This document shows, one piece after another, positions 1 to 7,258 of a stretch of DNA of 10,810 nt. Under the pieces are notes generated by a model that saw nothing but the letters and a program-made list of their open reading frames with translations, was not told the origin of the DNA and searched no databases. Numbering within the stretch: the stretch's first letter is position 1; each line of letters begins with the position of its first letter. Origin of the DNA: Candidatus Omnitrophota bacterium (GTDB lineage: Bacteria > Omnitrophota > Gorgyraeia > 2-02-FULL-51-18 > JAGOUK01). The translations under genes were made by a program, and so were the position numbers. The stretch covers positions 531-11,340 of the forward strand of contig JADGBA010000031.1 of assembly GCA_015231685.1 (NCBI GenBank). The letters run 5' to 3'.

Positions 1-25
1 CTACAACAGAATGAGTCTTTTTCAT
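1..25 (-). CDS. Start of a gene that runs off the left edge (partial)
   Basis: An ATG at 25-23 (minus strand) is followed by codons for MKKTHSVV and then the window ends. It is preceded at about 5 bases by a purine-rich A/G run with seven consecutive G, a plausible though unusual ribosome binding site. The lysine-rich beginning would suit a signal peptide or a cytoplasmic protein; eight residues do not allow a call. It lies 173 bases downstream of the four-gene cluster and may have its own promoter or be read through. Confidence 0.5.
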
Positions 26-198
26 GGTGCCCCCCCTTTTTTTCTCCGATGCTTCTTTGCCGCCCGACGCGGCTTGCATGAGCGCCCTCGATTGAGATCG
101 TCCCATAGAAGCATCTTATGCCCGGCGCCGACTGCAGATAATCAGGGTAATCCCTTGATGTTTGATAGGGGAATGGCTGGGCGGATACCTTCAGCAAA
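26..198. other. Intergenic region with a weak imperfect hairpin
   Basis: No coding frame is convincing here. At 141-159 the sequence ATCAGGG and CCCTTGAT form an imperfect inverted repeat with one bulged base and a short loop. It lies about 40 bases past the stop of the preceding gene and has no U-rich tail, so at most it is a weak terminator or mRNA-end structure. A poor promoter-like pair (TTATCT, 17 bases, TAAGAT on the minus strand) sits before the partial gene at the left edge; I do not rely on it. Confidence 0.25.
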
Positions 199-651
199 TC
201 AATAACGGCGGATGAGCCGCTCGAGATCGTTCCAGTACCTCACAAGGACAAACAGATAAACCGCAGCAAAAAGCGGTACTAGAATCGACCATGCAAACTT
301 GGAAGCGCGTCCGAATCGTTCGCTCTGCCAAAGAAGCGGCAAAGCCGCGAAGCCGTTCGTCAAAAGCAAAAAAACCACATACCACCGCGCGTCCGTGGAC
401 AAAGCGCTCACGCCGGACCGGGCGATCTGATAATGCTCGATCATCGGAACCAGCGCGATCGAAAGGTACAAAAAAAACGCGATGAACTTCCCCAGAACCC
501 AGGGGCTGAATATCCATACCGCGCAGATTCCCGCGAAGATGCAAAGAAACCCCACAGCCTTCTTCGTCCGCCCCAGATAAATCTGTGCCGCTCCAGGAAT
601 CAAAGACAAAAGAACAGCCGTAATGGGATTTTTCTTTTTTTTCTGATTCAT
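199..651 (-). CDS. Multi-pass membrane protein, TM2-like N-terminal motif
   Basis: This 150-residue hydrophobic protein opens with a short lysine cluster (residues 4-7). A stretch around residues 8-30 follows in which NP, the pair PG and the segment QIYLGR are spaced as in TM2-type and related small membrane proteins. Further hydrophobic segments lie near 32-48, 52-70, 90-108 and 117-137, so four or five membrane passes are likely. The C-terminus is charged. No catalytic motif is visible and I do not know the function. Its ATG overlaps the stop of the glycosyltransferase gene (ATGA at 648-651), with AAGG seven bases ahead inside that gene, so translation is probably coupled. The context suggests a membrane partner or anchor for the glycosyltransferase, which is inference. 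It is the last gene of the cluster. Confidence 0.85.
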   Translation of the reverse strand: MNQKKKKNPITAVLLSLIPGAAQIYLGRTKKAVGFLCIFAGICAVWIFSPWVLGKFIAFFLYLSIALVPMIEHYQIARSGVSALSTDARWYVVFLLLTNGFAALPLLWQSERFGRASKFAWSILVPLFAAVYLFVLVRYWNDLERLIRRY

Positions 652-1961
652 ACCTTCGCCTTGTCCGGTGCGGGTTCATCGGTTTCCAGGACAACCGGGA
701 ACAAAGCGTCCTGAGCGGCCGCTCCGATGTTCTTCAGAAGACTCCACTCGGTTTGAATGCGATTTTTCCATTCCTCCCACTCTTTTTCAATAAGGTTCCG
801 GGGCGCTGCTTTTTTTCGGGCGTACACGGCCTCGTACAGCTTGAGGGCTTTTCGGCTCATCCGGTCCATGGAGACGTTTTCAGCGGACTTCCGGGCGCCG
901 TCTTTCCATGACGATTTTTTGGGCGGATCCATGCGTTCAAATTCAACCACTTTTTCCGCGAGCACCTCCGGGCGATTGGAAGCGGCCAGCATCCCGTTGC
1001 GGCCCGATTCGACGATATCCCGCACTCCGGGCCCGTCCACCGCAATCACCGGAACCCCTCCCGCCATGGCCTCGGAAACCACCATCCCCTGCGTCTCAGA
1101 AACAGAAGCAAACACAAATGCATCCATGGCCTGATAAGCGTCGATCAAATCCCCTCCCCCCAAAGCCCCCAAAAAAACAACGCGGTCTTTAAGACGCACT
1201 CGTTCAAAATACGCCTCCATTCCCGCTTTGGACGAACCATCGCCGACCATCATAAACACGCTTCCCGGAATCCGCCGAAGCACACGGGCGGCAGCCTTCA
1301 TGAGACAGCCCACGTTTTTTTCGGGCGCGATCCGGCTTGCGCTGCCGAAGACAAACGCCCCAGGAGAAATGCCGTGCCGGCCCCTGAACGTGCCCTGATC
1401 CGCTTTTTCAAAGAAAACGTCCTCCACTCCCGTGGGAATCACTTCAATCGGGGTCTTAACCCCGTCGCTCACAAGCAGATCCTTGACACTTTGGGAGGGC
1501 GCGATCACCTGATTCACCAGATTGGCGTATCCGGCCGACAGGCTTCGGACAAACTGCTTGGCCGCCTGATTATCCACCGGAAGATACTGGGTGTACTGGT
1601 CGTACAGAGTGTGATAGGTGAACACGAGCGGTATCTGCCCATGGCCGCACAACCGAAGCGCCATATCCCCGATCAAAAACGGGTGATGCGCGTGTACGAT
1701 GTCCGGAACAAATTCATCCTCGAAGAGCCTCCGTAGTCGGCCCTCCACGGGCCAATTCACCGAAAAATCCGTGCCATTCACATTCCTCCACGAAGGCAGG
1801 CGGACCACGTCCTTCTCCGCGGCAGGCATTCCCGCAAATTCGGGCGCAACGATCACCGTCGGGTGCCCCATGAGCCTGTAGCGCGACGCGAAAGATTCCA
1901 CGGAGCGCTCCAGGCCGCCCATCATCGGCTTGTACGTGTTGGTCATCATCACGATCTTCAT
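648..1961 (-). CDS. GT4 glycosyltransferase, diacylglycerol-glucosyltransferase-like
   Basis: This is a retaining GT-B glycosyltransferase of family GT4, 437 residues long. The N-terminal Rossmann half begins MKIVMMTNTYKP with the GG loop at 15-16. HAHHPF lies at 90-95 and TYHTLYDQYTQYLP at 115-128. The C-terminal donor half carries the basic SRIAPEKN segment (209-216) and the E-x7-E pair (E289 and E297) within SETQGMVVSEAMAGG. The TYHT plus tyrosine-rich stretch and the ETQG/SEAMAGG sequence are typical of GT4 enzymes that glucosylate diacylglycerol or phosphatidylinositol, so a nucleotide-sugar donor and a membrane lipid acceptor are likely; this is an inference from family resemblance. A charged, Trp-rich tail (about 380-437) extends past the usual fold and may contact the membrane. 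The start overlaps the preceding stop (ATGA at 1958-1961). A role in glycan assembly is the main alternative. Confidence 0.9.
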   Translation of the reverse strand: MKIVMMTNTYKPMMGGLERSVESFASRYRLMGHPTVIVAPEFAGMPAAEKDVVRLPSWRNVNGTDFSVNWPVEGRLRRLFEDEFVPDIVHAHHPFLIGDMALRLCGHGQIPLVFTYHTLYDQYTQYLPVDNQAAKQFVRSLSAGYANLVNQVIAPSQSVKDLLVSDGVKTPIEVIPTGVEDVFFEKADQGTFRGRHGISPGAFVFGSASRIAPEKNVGCLMKAAARVLRRIPGSVFMMVGDGSSKAGMEAYFERVRLKDRVVFLGALGGGDLIDAYQAMDAFVFASVSETQGMVVSEAMAGGVPVIAVDGPGVRDIVESGRNGMLAASNRPEVLAEKVVEFERMDPPKKSSWKDGARKSAENVSMDRMSRKALKLYEAVYARKKAAPRNLIEKEWEEWKNRIQTEWSLLKNIGAAAQDALFPVVLETDEPAPDKAKV

Positions 1962-4222
1962 TTTCCGCCTTCCACAATAAGCTCAACCCGCGAGTGCGCC
2001 GCCTTCAGGATGCGGGGCGGCTCCCCCTTCCACCGGCCTTTGATCCGAAGAACTGATTTCCCTCCGGAATCCGTCCGCAGATGAATGTGGACATCCCCGA
2101 ACGACGTCGGCAGGGGCCCGAGGCGGGATTCGCTCCCGGGCTTGAGCCACTGCGGGAGAAGTCCCGCGCTCACCACGAGCGCCCCCCTGCTTTCATACAC
2201 AAAAGCGTCACGCATCCAGATAATCCATTCGGCGCTGGCCCAGGCGTGCTGGCCGTCTCCCATGCACCCGCCGCCGGTAGTAGGATGCACCGCCTCGGGC
2301 CATTGACCCGTGGGCGAAGCCAGTCGCATCACGTCATTCACCAGAGGCCCATAACGCTCATCCCCCTGCCGCATCAGGTTCTGCGCGATATGAAGCGTCA
2401 GATAGATATTGATGCCGGAATGGCTCATTTGATGAAAAAATCCGTCGTTCACCATGCAGTTCCGGCAAAGATAGTCCAGCGTCTCTTTTAACCGCGGATC
2501 ATCTCTTTCCCAAAGATCCAGCGGGTACCCCGGAATAATGGATCCCACCGAGGCGCTGTCCAGCCGCCGATAGGGAGACGACGGCATCGCCTCCGTGCCC
2601 AACCGCCGGGTGCTTAGCGCCAGACTCCGATCGAGGCATTGACGCAAATCCGCCCCGGCTGCGCGGCTCCGGCGGGCCGCTTCGGTCTCACCCAACAAAT
2701 CGAGCAAAAATCCCCCGTCTTCGAGTCCCCTCACCGCCCAGAAATCATCCCAGTAGTAGTAATCGTTCGGCCCCAGGTGCTCCGCCGAAAACCCCGCCGG
2801 CAAAAGCCCCGCGTGCGGCGCTGATCCCTTCGGGTCCGTGCGCTTGGAGATAATCCAGCGCACCGCTTTACTCACGACCCTTCGCCACTCTTCATCCGGC
2901 ACCCATCCGGCAAGATCATGCCACTTCCGCAAAAGCCACAACACCTGTCCGTTGGAATCCCATTCACCCTCCTGAGAACTAAAATAACCGCTGGCGTGCT
3001 GCTGCCGGGGAAAGCGCTCGATCGCCTTTTGGACCCTCTCCCGGCTGCCGTACAAAAGAAGTGCATAAAGCATAAAAACGGCGTCCCGGAACCAGAACCT
3101 TTTGTACGTAAAAGGCCCCGGATAAACCTCGCCCGGCGAATGAAGGATCACGGATTTGAGAGAAGCCTCAAACAGATATTCCGTCCCGGAATCACCGATA
3201 TCGATTTTGGAGGTAACACGGGAAAGCTCCTCAGCCCACACCTCGCGGGACGTCGCTGTTGCTTCTTTGGGGATTGCGCTCTTCGCCGGAAGGCTTCTTA
3301 CGCGCATCTCGCTCTTCAAGGGAATCGTGACCAAAACAGATCTTTCTCCGCCCTCCGCAATCGCGTACCCAAAAGCCGCCGTGGCCATCCCAACCGGACA
3401 GCTGACACTGTCACCTTCTTCGCTGCGCTCCCGCATCAAATCAATATTGACGTCGCCCCGCTTATAGTCCGACATCGCGATTCCCTCCGGCGCGGGATCA
3501 AGGCCCAGACCGTCCTTCTGATTGACCACCCACCCACACGGGTCCTGAGTCGAACGGATGTCATGGACAAAGCTCACGCCTTCCGGGTTGCAGGGGCGTA
3601 TCACAACCGCCAAGCGGGAGCCTGCAACGGCCGAGGCGCTGATCCGAATCCGGCATTGGGGCCCTTCAGTGCCGGGCTCGACCCAGGCGGTTTGCACGTA
3701 ACTGAATTCATCTTCCCGGTGAGAGGTTTTGACTCGAAGCGAAGGGCCGGACTCCATGATTTGGCAAACCGCTTCAGACTGAGACGGAACCCATATTCGG
3801 GCCGGGGTGCGGATCCACGCGTCCACGGACCAGCCGTCATAATGAGGCGTCACGAGGCCCCGGGGGTCGACAATCGGGTAGGCTGCCGAGTCCGGCAGCC
3901 CGATTGCCGTCCAGTTGCGGTGAGTGAGATTGATGTGGGTCAAAGAAAACGCCCGGGGCACAAACGACGGATCCCTGGGATCAAACTGTCGGTTGACCCA
4001 GTAAGGCCAGATCCAATCGAGGTTATGCTGGATCACCTGGGCATTCATAAACCCCCGGGCATGAAGGGACGCAGACAATCTCAAGAGTTCTGTAGGCGCG
4101 AGGACCTCGGACGGCTGCGAAAATCGCTGCACCTGTGACAGCAAATGCATCGGATCCAGAAAGCCGTTCTTCCGGGCCACCTGACGCACCATCCATTTCC
4201 ATGGAAACCATCGATTCCACAT
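1958..4222 (-). CDS. (alpha/alpha)6-barrel glycoside hydrolase-like protein
   Basis: This 754-residue protein resembles clan GH-G/GH-L type enzymes (glucoamylase, GH63, glycogen-debranching C-domain, GH65/GH78 relatives). An N-terminal beta-rich part occupies roughly residues 85-310. The helical barrel runs from about 340 to 690, with the signature WFRDA (377-381), EGEWDSNGQ (418-426), WDDFW (491-495), SIIPGYPLDLW (561-571) and WPEAVHP (641-647) followed by a glycine-rich loop and HAWASAEW (659-666). A short beta tail follows to 754. D380 and one of the acidic residues in 418-422 or E643 are candidates for catalysis, but I cannot fix the pair. No signal peptide is evident. I chose the ATG at 4222 because AGGGAGGGG (4225-4233) lies just ahead; extending upstream would require a TTG without a ribosome site. 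The gene is coupled to the glycosyltransferase by ATGA overlap. The substrate is unknown, probably an alpha-glucoside or glycolipid sugar. Confidence 0.85.
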   Translation of the reverse strand: MWNRWFPWKWMVRQVARKNGFLDPMHLLSQVQRFSQPSEVLAPTELLRLSASLHARGFMNAQVIQHNLDWIWPYWVNRQFDPRDPSFVPRAFSLTHINLTHRNWTAIGLPDSAAYPIVDPRGLVTPHYDGWSVDAWIRTPARIWVPSQSEAVCQIMESGPSLRVKTSHREDEFSYVQTAWVEPGTEGPQCRIRISASAVAGSRLAVVIRPCNPEGVSFVHDIRSTQDPCGWVVNQKDGLGLDPAPEGIAMSDYKRGDVNIDLMRERSEEGDSVSCPVGMATAAFGYAIAEGGERSVLVTIPLKSEMRVRSLPAKSAIPKEATATSREVWAEELSRVTSKIDIGDSGTEYLFEASLKSVILHSPGEVYPGPFTYKRFWFRDAVFMLYALLLYGSRERVQKAIERFPRQQHASGYFSSQEGEWDSNGQVLWLLRKWHDLAGWVPDEEWRRVVSKAVRWIISKRTDPKGSAPHAGLLPAGFSAEHLGPNDYYYWDDFWAVRGLEDGGFLLDLLGETEAARRSRAAGADLRQCLDRSLALSTRRLGTEAMPSSPYRRLDSASVGSIIPGYPLDLWERDDPRLKETLDYLCRNCMVNDGFFHQMSHSGINIYLTLHIAQNLMRQGDERYGPLVNDVMRLASPTGQWPEAVHPTTGGGCMGDGQHAWASAEWIIWMRDAFVYESRGALVVSAGLLPQWLKPGSESRLGPLPTSFGDVHIHLRTDSGGKSVLRIKGRWKGEPPRILKAAHSRVELIVEGGK

Positions 4223-4341
4223 AACCCCTCCCTTACGCAAACGTATCCACCCGCTCAAGACTATTGCAGCATAAACCGGCTCTCGCGGCCATCAGGCCGC
4301 CCCTTAAGCTCCCCTGATGTAATCTTCGTTGGCGCAGGCCG
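4223..4341 (-). promoter_or_regulatory. Intergenic region with hairpin between fusion and hydrolase genes
   Basis: These 119 bases separate the two large genes. GCGGCC at 4285-4290 and GGCCGC at 4295-4300 make a 6-base-pair, all-GC stem with a 4-base loop. No T run follows in the direction of transcription, so it is unlikely to be a full terminator and may stabilise or attenuate the mRNA. Closer to the hydrolase gene, TACGCAAACGTA (4234-4245) is a short inverted repeat just upstream of the ribosome binding site. The same 11 bases TTACGCAAACG recur at 6962-6972. Confidence 0.35.
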
Positions 4342-6759
4342 TTATTGTGCGGCCCGCTCAATCACCGCCCTCCCGGCACGCGGGATCGTGAGATCGCAGC
4401 ACACCGGAAGGTGATCCGAAGCCCTTTTTTCCTGGGTGGTGGCAAAAACACGGTAATGCCGCACACCCACCCCAGGCCCCACGAACACATGATCGATGCG
4501 TGCCACAGGATAAGGGCTGGGCCATGTCCTGTCCCGTCGGCGGCGCTCGGGCGCTCGGGCGTCTTTGAGAACACTGTGGAAGAATTGAAAGGGAGCTGAT
4601 CCCGGCAGATCATTCAGGTCGCCGCATAATACCACCGGACCTCGACCAAGTGCTGCCGCGATCCATCGGGGACCGCAGCATTCGTCGGCCTGCCGGCTTC
4701 TTTGGGCCGGCGAGAGGCTCAAGTGTGTGGTTAAAACCTGCCACTCCACGTTCCGCCATCGAACGGCGGCCCACAAAATGCCGCGCCGCTCCCTGTCCAG
4801 GATATCCCGAGGCGCCTCCGGAAGGGTCCCGCCGCGCACAAGCGTCATTGGATGAATGCTCAGAATCGCATTGCCGTACTCGCACCCCCTCCGGCCCCAC
4901 AGGGGCAAAAAAAAGTGGCTCATGCCGAGACGGTCCGCGAGATGGCGCAAATCCTCACCTTGAGAATTCCCTTCACAAAGAAAGGCCTCCTGCAAACAAA
5001 TCACATCCGGCTCGTGATGATACAGAATCTTCTCAATCCTCCTCAACGAAGGCTCATCCCCGATGCTCCGGAACCGATGTACGTTGTAGGTCAGCACTCT
5101 CAGGCATTCCGGGCTCCTGCGGACACCCGGCTCGGACGCGGCGCGCTTTGGCCGATCACGTGTTTTTAAAAAGAAAAGTGCGTGAGCGCGGATTTCTTTA
5201 AGCGTCATCCTCCGCCTTTTTTCAGGGCGGACATCCCGGGGCAAAAGAGCAAATCCCATGGTTTCTCCCGGACCGGGCCCGCCGTGTGTGCCGTGTTCTT
5301 TCTGGAATCCCACGGGCTTCACCCCCCAAACCCATCCCCCGATCAACAAATCCCCCTTATCGGGATGCTGAAGAAGCCGCATGAAGTCACGGCAAACCTC
5401 CTCCAGATAAGGATGCGACGCGCCAAACACTTCTTTTCGGTCCCGCGGCAGCACGAACTGCCCCCGGGCGGTCCACACTCTCGCTGCGTTGTCCAGAGAC
5501 ACGGCCACAAGAGGGATGCCCACTTTAACAATGAGCTCCTCGGCAATGGATTTAAGGTGTTGGGGGGATGCCCCGCCCTTGATATAGACAAATCCCAAAG
5601 GGCCGATGGCCGCTACGTCGCATTCTGCGGCCGGATGTCCCGTGACCGCAGAAACCACTTCACAAACGCTCTGGCTGACACTTCGGCCGTTTGTGTCCGC
5701 AAGAGAGACCACCTCCTCCTGTCCGTGATCGGAATACACCCAGAAGCCGTACTCCCGCACACCCGCACAGTGCGCGGCTTGCCACAACCGCCGGACGGCG
5801 TCGTCAATACCCCGGAGTGCCCAGAGCGCAAGCCGGGAATCCGGGCCCCGGTGGTGGGCCTGTTCATCGTACCCGAAGAAATTCACATGGACCACGCGGA
5901 GCCCCCGCTCGATATCCACCGAGGCCCGCCCCGCAACAAATTCCTTCAAGAAGGCGGAGGCCGCCACTCTCAGGAAGATAAATTTCAACTCTTCCAGCAG
6001 ATTTTGGCCGCTCAAAACCCCCCGGAAGAAATCCATCACAGAAAGCGCCGTCTCAATCGCCACCGCCCACAAAATCCTTACGATCATACCCGCATTGAAC
6101 ACCACGGTCCAAAAAACATGCCAGGGCTTCCCGAGGACCCTCAGCGCGGACCACCCCATCGATGAAACACACCAATGGCTCTCGCGGGCGCCGCCCGTAA
6201 AGATATCGGTATAGGCGCTTCCCTCCTCGAGAAGGCCCCGGTGACGTTCCTTGAGTCGTGCCTCGATACAGGCGGCTGAATCCGGATCATTCATGACGAA
6301 CATCCGCCCCGTGTGATGATCCCTAAAGCTGAAGGCCGGCACCGCCTGATCCACTCCATAAAAAATCGCCGCCTGCACCGCCGGCGTGCTCGACGGCAGC
6401 CCCGAATACATGCGGTTCAGAGAAAACCCCTCACTCGCGATGAGTTTTTTTAGAAACGGCATCCTGCCTTCGCGAAGGGCCCGCATCAGACGGTCGTGGC
6501 CGAGGCCGTCGATCTGGATCATCAGAAGTCCGGGGTTTGCCTCAACATCGCCTTGACTCTCCAGGCCCAGAATGGCCGCAAGCCATCGGGGGCGCCTGAA
6601 AGCTCTCGCCCAATGGCGGCGCTTGGGGCGAAGGCCGGCAGAAATCATGTCAACCGGCCCGCGGAGAAACCCCGCACGCCGTTCTTTTGTTTTAGGTTCT
6701 TCCGGGCTGATTCCCGCATCCTGAGTCGCCATGGTCCTCTTTTGCTTCGATGGGCTCAT
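4342..6759 (-). CDS. Type I phosphodiesterase fused to EEP-family phosphatase/nuclease
   Basis: Two metal-dependent phosphoesterase domains lie in one 805-residue chain. Residues about 75-510 are a type I phosphodiesterase/nucleotide pyrophosphatase domain of the alkaline phosphatase superfamily. They show D84 in IQIDG, the nucleophile candidate T125 in SSTPAVQ, D298 and H302 in GYDEQAHH, D344-H345 in YSDHG, and a late H489/H492 in EHGTHGG. Between nucleophile and second metal site is an insert (about 210-275) with hydrophobic stretches at 214-242 and 258-275 that could sit in or on the membrane. Residues about 550-792 are an endonuclease/exonuclease/phosphatase domain. They show N559 (TYNVH), E591 (LQEAF), H679 (TTHLS), D714/N716 (GDLND), D756-H757 (RIDHVF) and D782-H783 (SDH). 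All hallmark residues of both domains are present. The ATG at 6759 has AAGGA (6765-6769) five bases ahead. The substrate is unknown; phosphodiester head groups of membrane lipids or nucleotide-sugars would fit the neighbours. Confidence 0.9.
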   Translation of the reverse strand: MSPSKQKRTMATQDAGISPEEPKTKERRAGFLRGPVDMISAGLRPKRRHWARAFRRPRWLAAILGLESQGDVEANPGLLMIQIDGLGHDRLMRALREGRMPFLKKLIASEGFSLNRMYSGLPSSTPAVQAAIFYGVDQAVPAFSFRDHHTGRMFVMNDPDSAACIEARLKERHRGLLEEGSAYTDIFTGGARESHWCVSSMGWSALRVLGKPWHVFWTVVFNAGMIVRILWAVAIETALSVMDFFRGVLSGQNLLEELKFIFLRVAASAFLKEFVAGRASVDIERGLRVVHVNFFGYDEQAHHRGPDSRLALWALRGIDDAVRRLWQAAHCAGVREYGFWVYSDHGQEEVVSLADTNGRSVSQSVCEVVSAVTGHPAAECDVAAIGPLGFVYIKGGASPQHLKSIAEELIVKVGIPLVAVSLDNAARVWTARGQFVLPRDRKEVFGASHPYLEEVCRDFMRLLQHPDKGDLLIGGWVWGVKPVGFQKEHGTHGGPGPGETMGFALLPRDVRPEKRRRMTLKEIRAHALFFLKTRDRPKRAASEPGVRRSPECLRVLTYNVHRFRSIGDEPSLRRIEKILYHHEPDVICLQEAFLCEGNSQGEDLRHLADRLGMSHFFLPLWGRRGCEYGNAILSIHPMTLVRGGTLPEAPRDILDRERRGILWAAVRWRNVEWQVLTTHLSLSPAQRSRQADECCGPRWIAAALGRGPVVLCGDLNDLPGSAPFQFFHSVLKDARAPERRRRDRTWPSPYPVARIDHVFVGPGVGVRHYRVFATTQEKRASDHLPVCCDLTIPRAGRAVIERAAQ

Positions 6760-6953
6760 CCGTTTCCTTCACGCGCTTCGTGTAACGTACATAATCAAAC
6801 TAACTCAAGCGCATCATAAATTCAATCGGGGGAAATACGAAAATATCGTCATTTCACCGATAAACGAATCAGGGGATTCCCCGATATCAAGCGGATGCGG
6901 GATCTGTACGCCAAACCGCCTGCAAGAAAAGCGGGGGTCACGTGTGAATATAT

Positions 6954-6965
6954 GTAATCGATTAC
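6954..6965. promoter_or_regulatory. Perfect 12-base palindrome, possible operator
   Basis: GTAATCGATTAC is a perfect palindrome with a central CG, in the form used by LacI/GalR-family operators. It lies about 195 bases upstream of the start of the phosphodiesterase fusion, in its probable control region. No regulator gene of that family is present in the window, so the link is inference. Confidence 0.35.
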
Positions 6966-7037
6966 GCAAACGGAAGATCGTACGGATCCGGATCTACGGC
7001 GGGCCAAAGCAGCTATAATCCCTGCGCTCAGTGCGGC

Positions 7038-7052
7038 TACGCAAATTGCGTA
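7038..7052. promoter_or_regulatory. 15-base inverted repeat, possible operator
   Basis: TACGCAA, one central A, then TTGCGTA: two perfect 7-base arms. The half site TACGCAA recurs at 6963-6969, overlapping the edge of the other palindrome, and at 4234-4240 in front of the hydrolase gene. The repetition suggests one protein with several contacts ahead of this gene cluster, but short repeats of this kind also arise by chance. Confidence 0.3.
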
Positions 7053-7093
7053 TGCACAAAACAGTGATATAAGGCGGCTCGCGTTGCGACCAA

Positions 7094-7258
7094 TCAGGTG
7101 CGAACAATCTCCTGTGCATAGGCCTGCATCCAAAGTATCGTCCGGTTCAAGGAACCGAAGATCGCCTGCAGCCAGTCTACCGACCCATCCGCGAGAGCCG
7201 AACCCTGGAGTCCCGCCGGCACCCGTGCGGCCAACAGCGGTTCATCGCTGCCAGCCGC
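7094..7258 (-). pseudogene. Coding-like frame without a start, possible gene remnant
   Basis: Reading the minus strand from about 7258 to the TGA at 7096-7094 gives some 54 residues of ordinary protein-like composition. Examples are GSDEPLLAARVPAGLQGSAL and a tail with DWLQAIFGSLNRTILWMQAY. By my count roughly 70 percent of the codons end in G or C, as in real genes of this genome. The frame has no ATG before the middle Met, and no GTG or TTG in it has a ribosome binding site; upstream it runs into the GlsB-like gene in another frame. It may be the 3' end of a decayed gene or chance. The frame coincides at its 5' end with the hairpin at 7225-7260. Confidence 0.25.

Noticed and set aside
191..694. 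Second minus-strand frame over the small membrane protein (167 codons)
   Set aside because: It overlaps almost fully with the membrane protein, which has the better ribosome site, the ATGA coupling and coherent membrane segments.
2918..4138. Long plus-strand open frame opposite the glycoside-hydrolase-like gene (406 codons)
   Set aside because: It lies wholly antisense to a gene with clear domain motifs, is rich in Arg, Pro and His as expected for the shadow of a GC-rich gene, and has no family motif.
5182..6165. Plus-strand open frame opposite the phosphodiesterase fusion (327 codons)
   Set aside because: Antisense to intact catalytic motifs of the fusion protein, and its Arg/Pro/His-rich composition is typical of a shadow frame.
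7014..7019. Plus-strand TATAAT (also at 7265-7270)
   Set aside because: No matching -35 element at a proper distance and no plus-strand gene downstream.
6849..7133. Minus-strand frame of 94 codons in the large intergenic region
   Set aside because: It starts with TTG without a ribosome site, is cysteine- and arginine-rich without a domain pattern, and covers the two palindromes. One hydrophobic stretch is not enough support.
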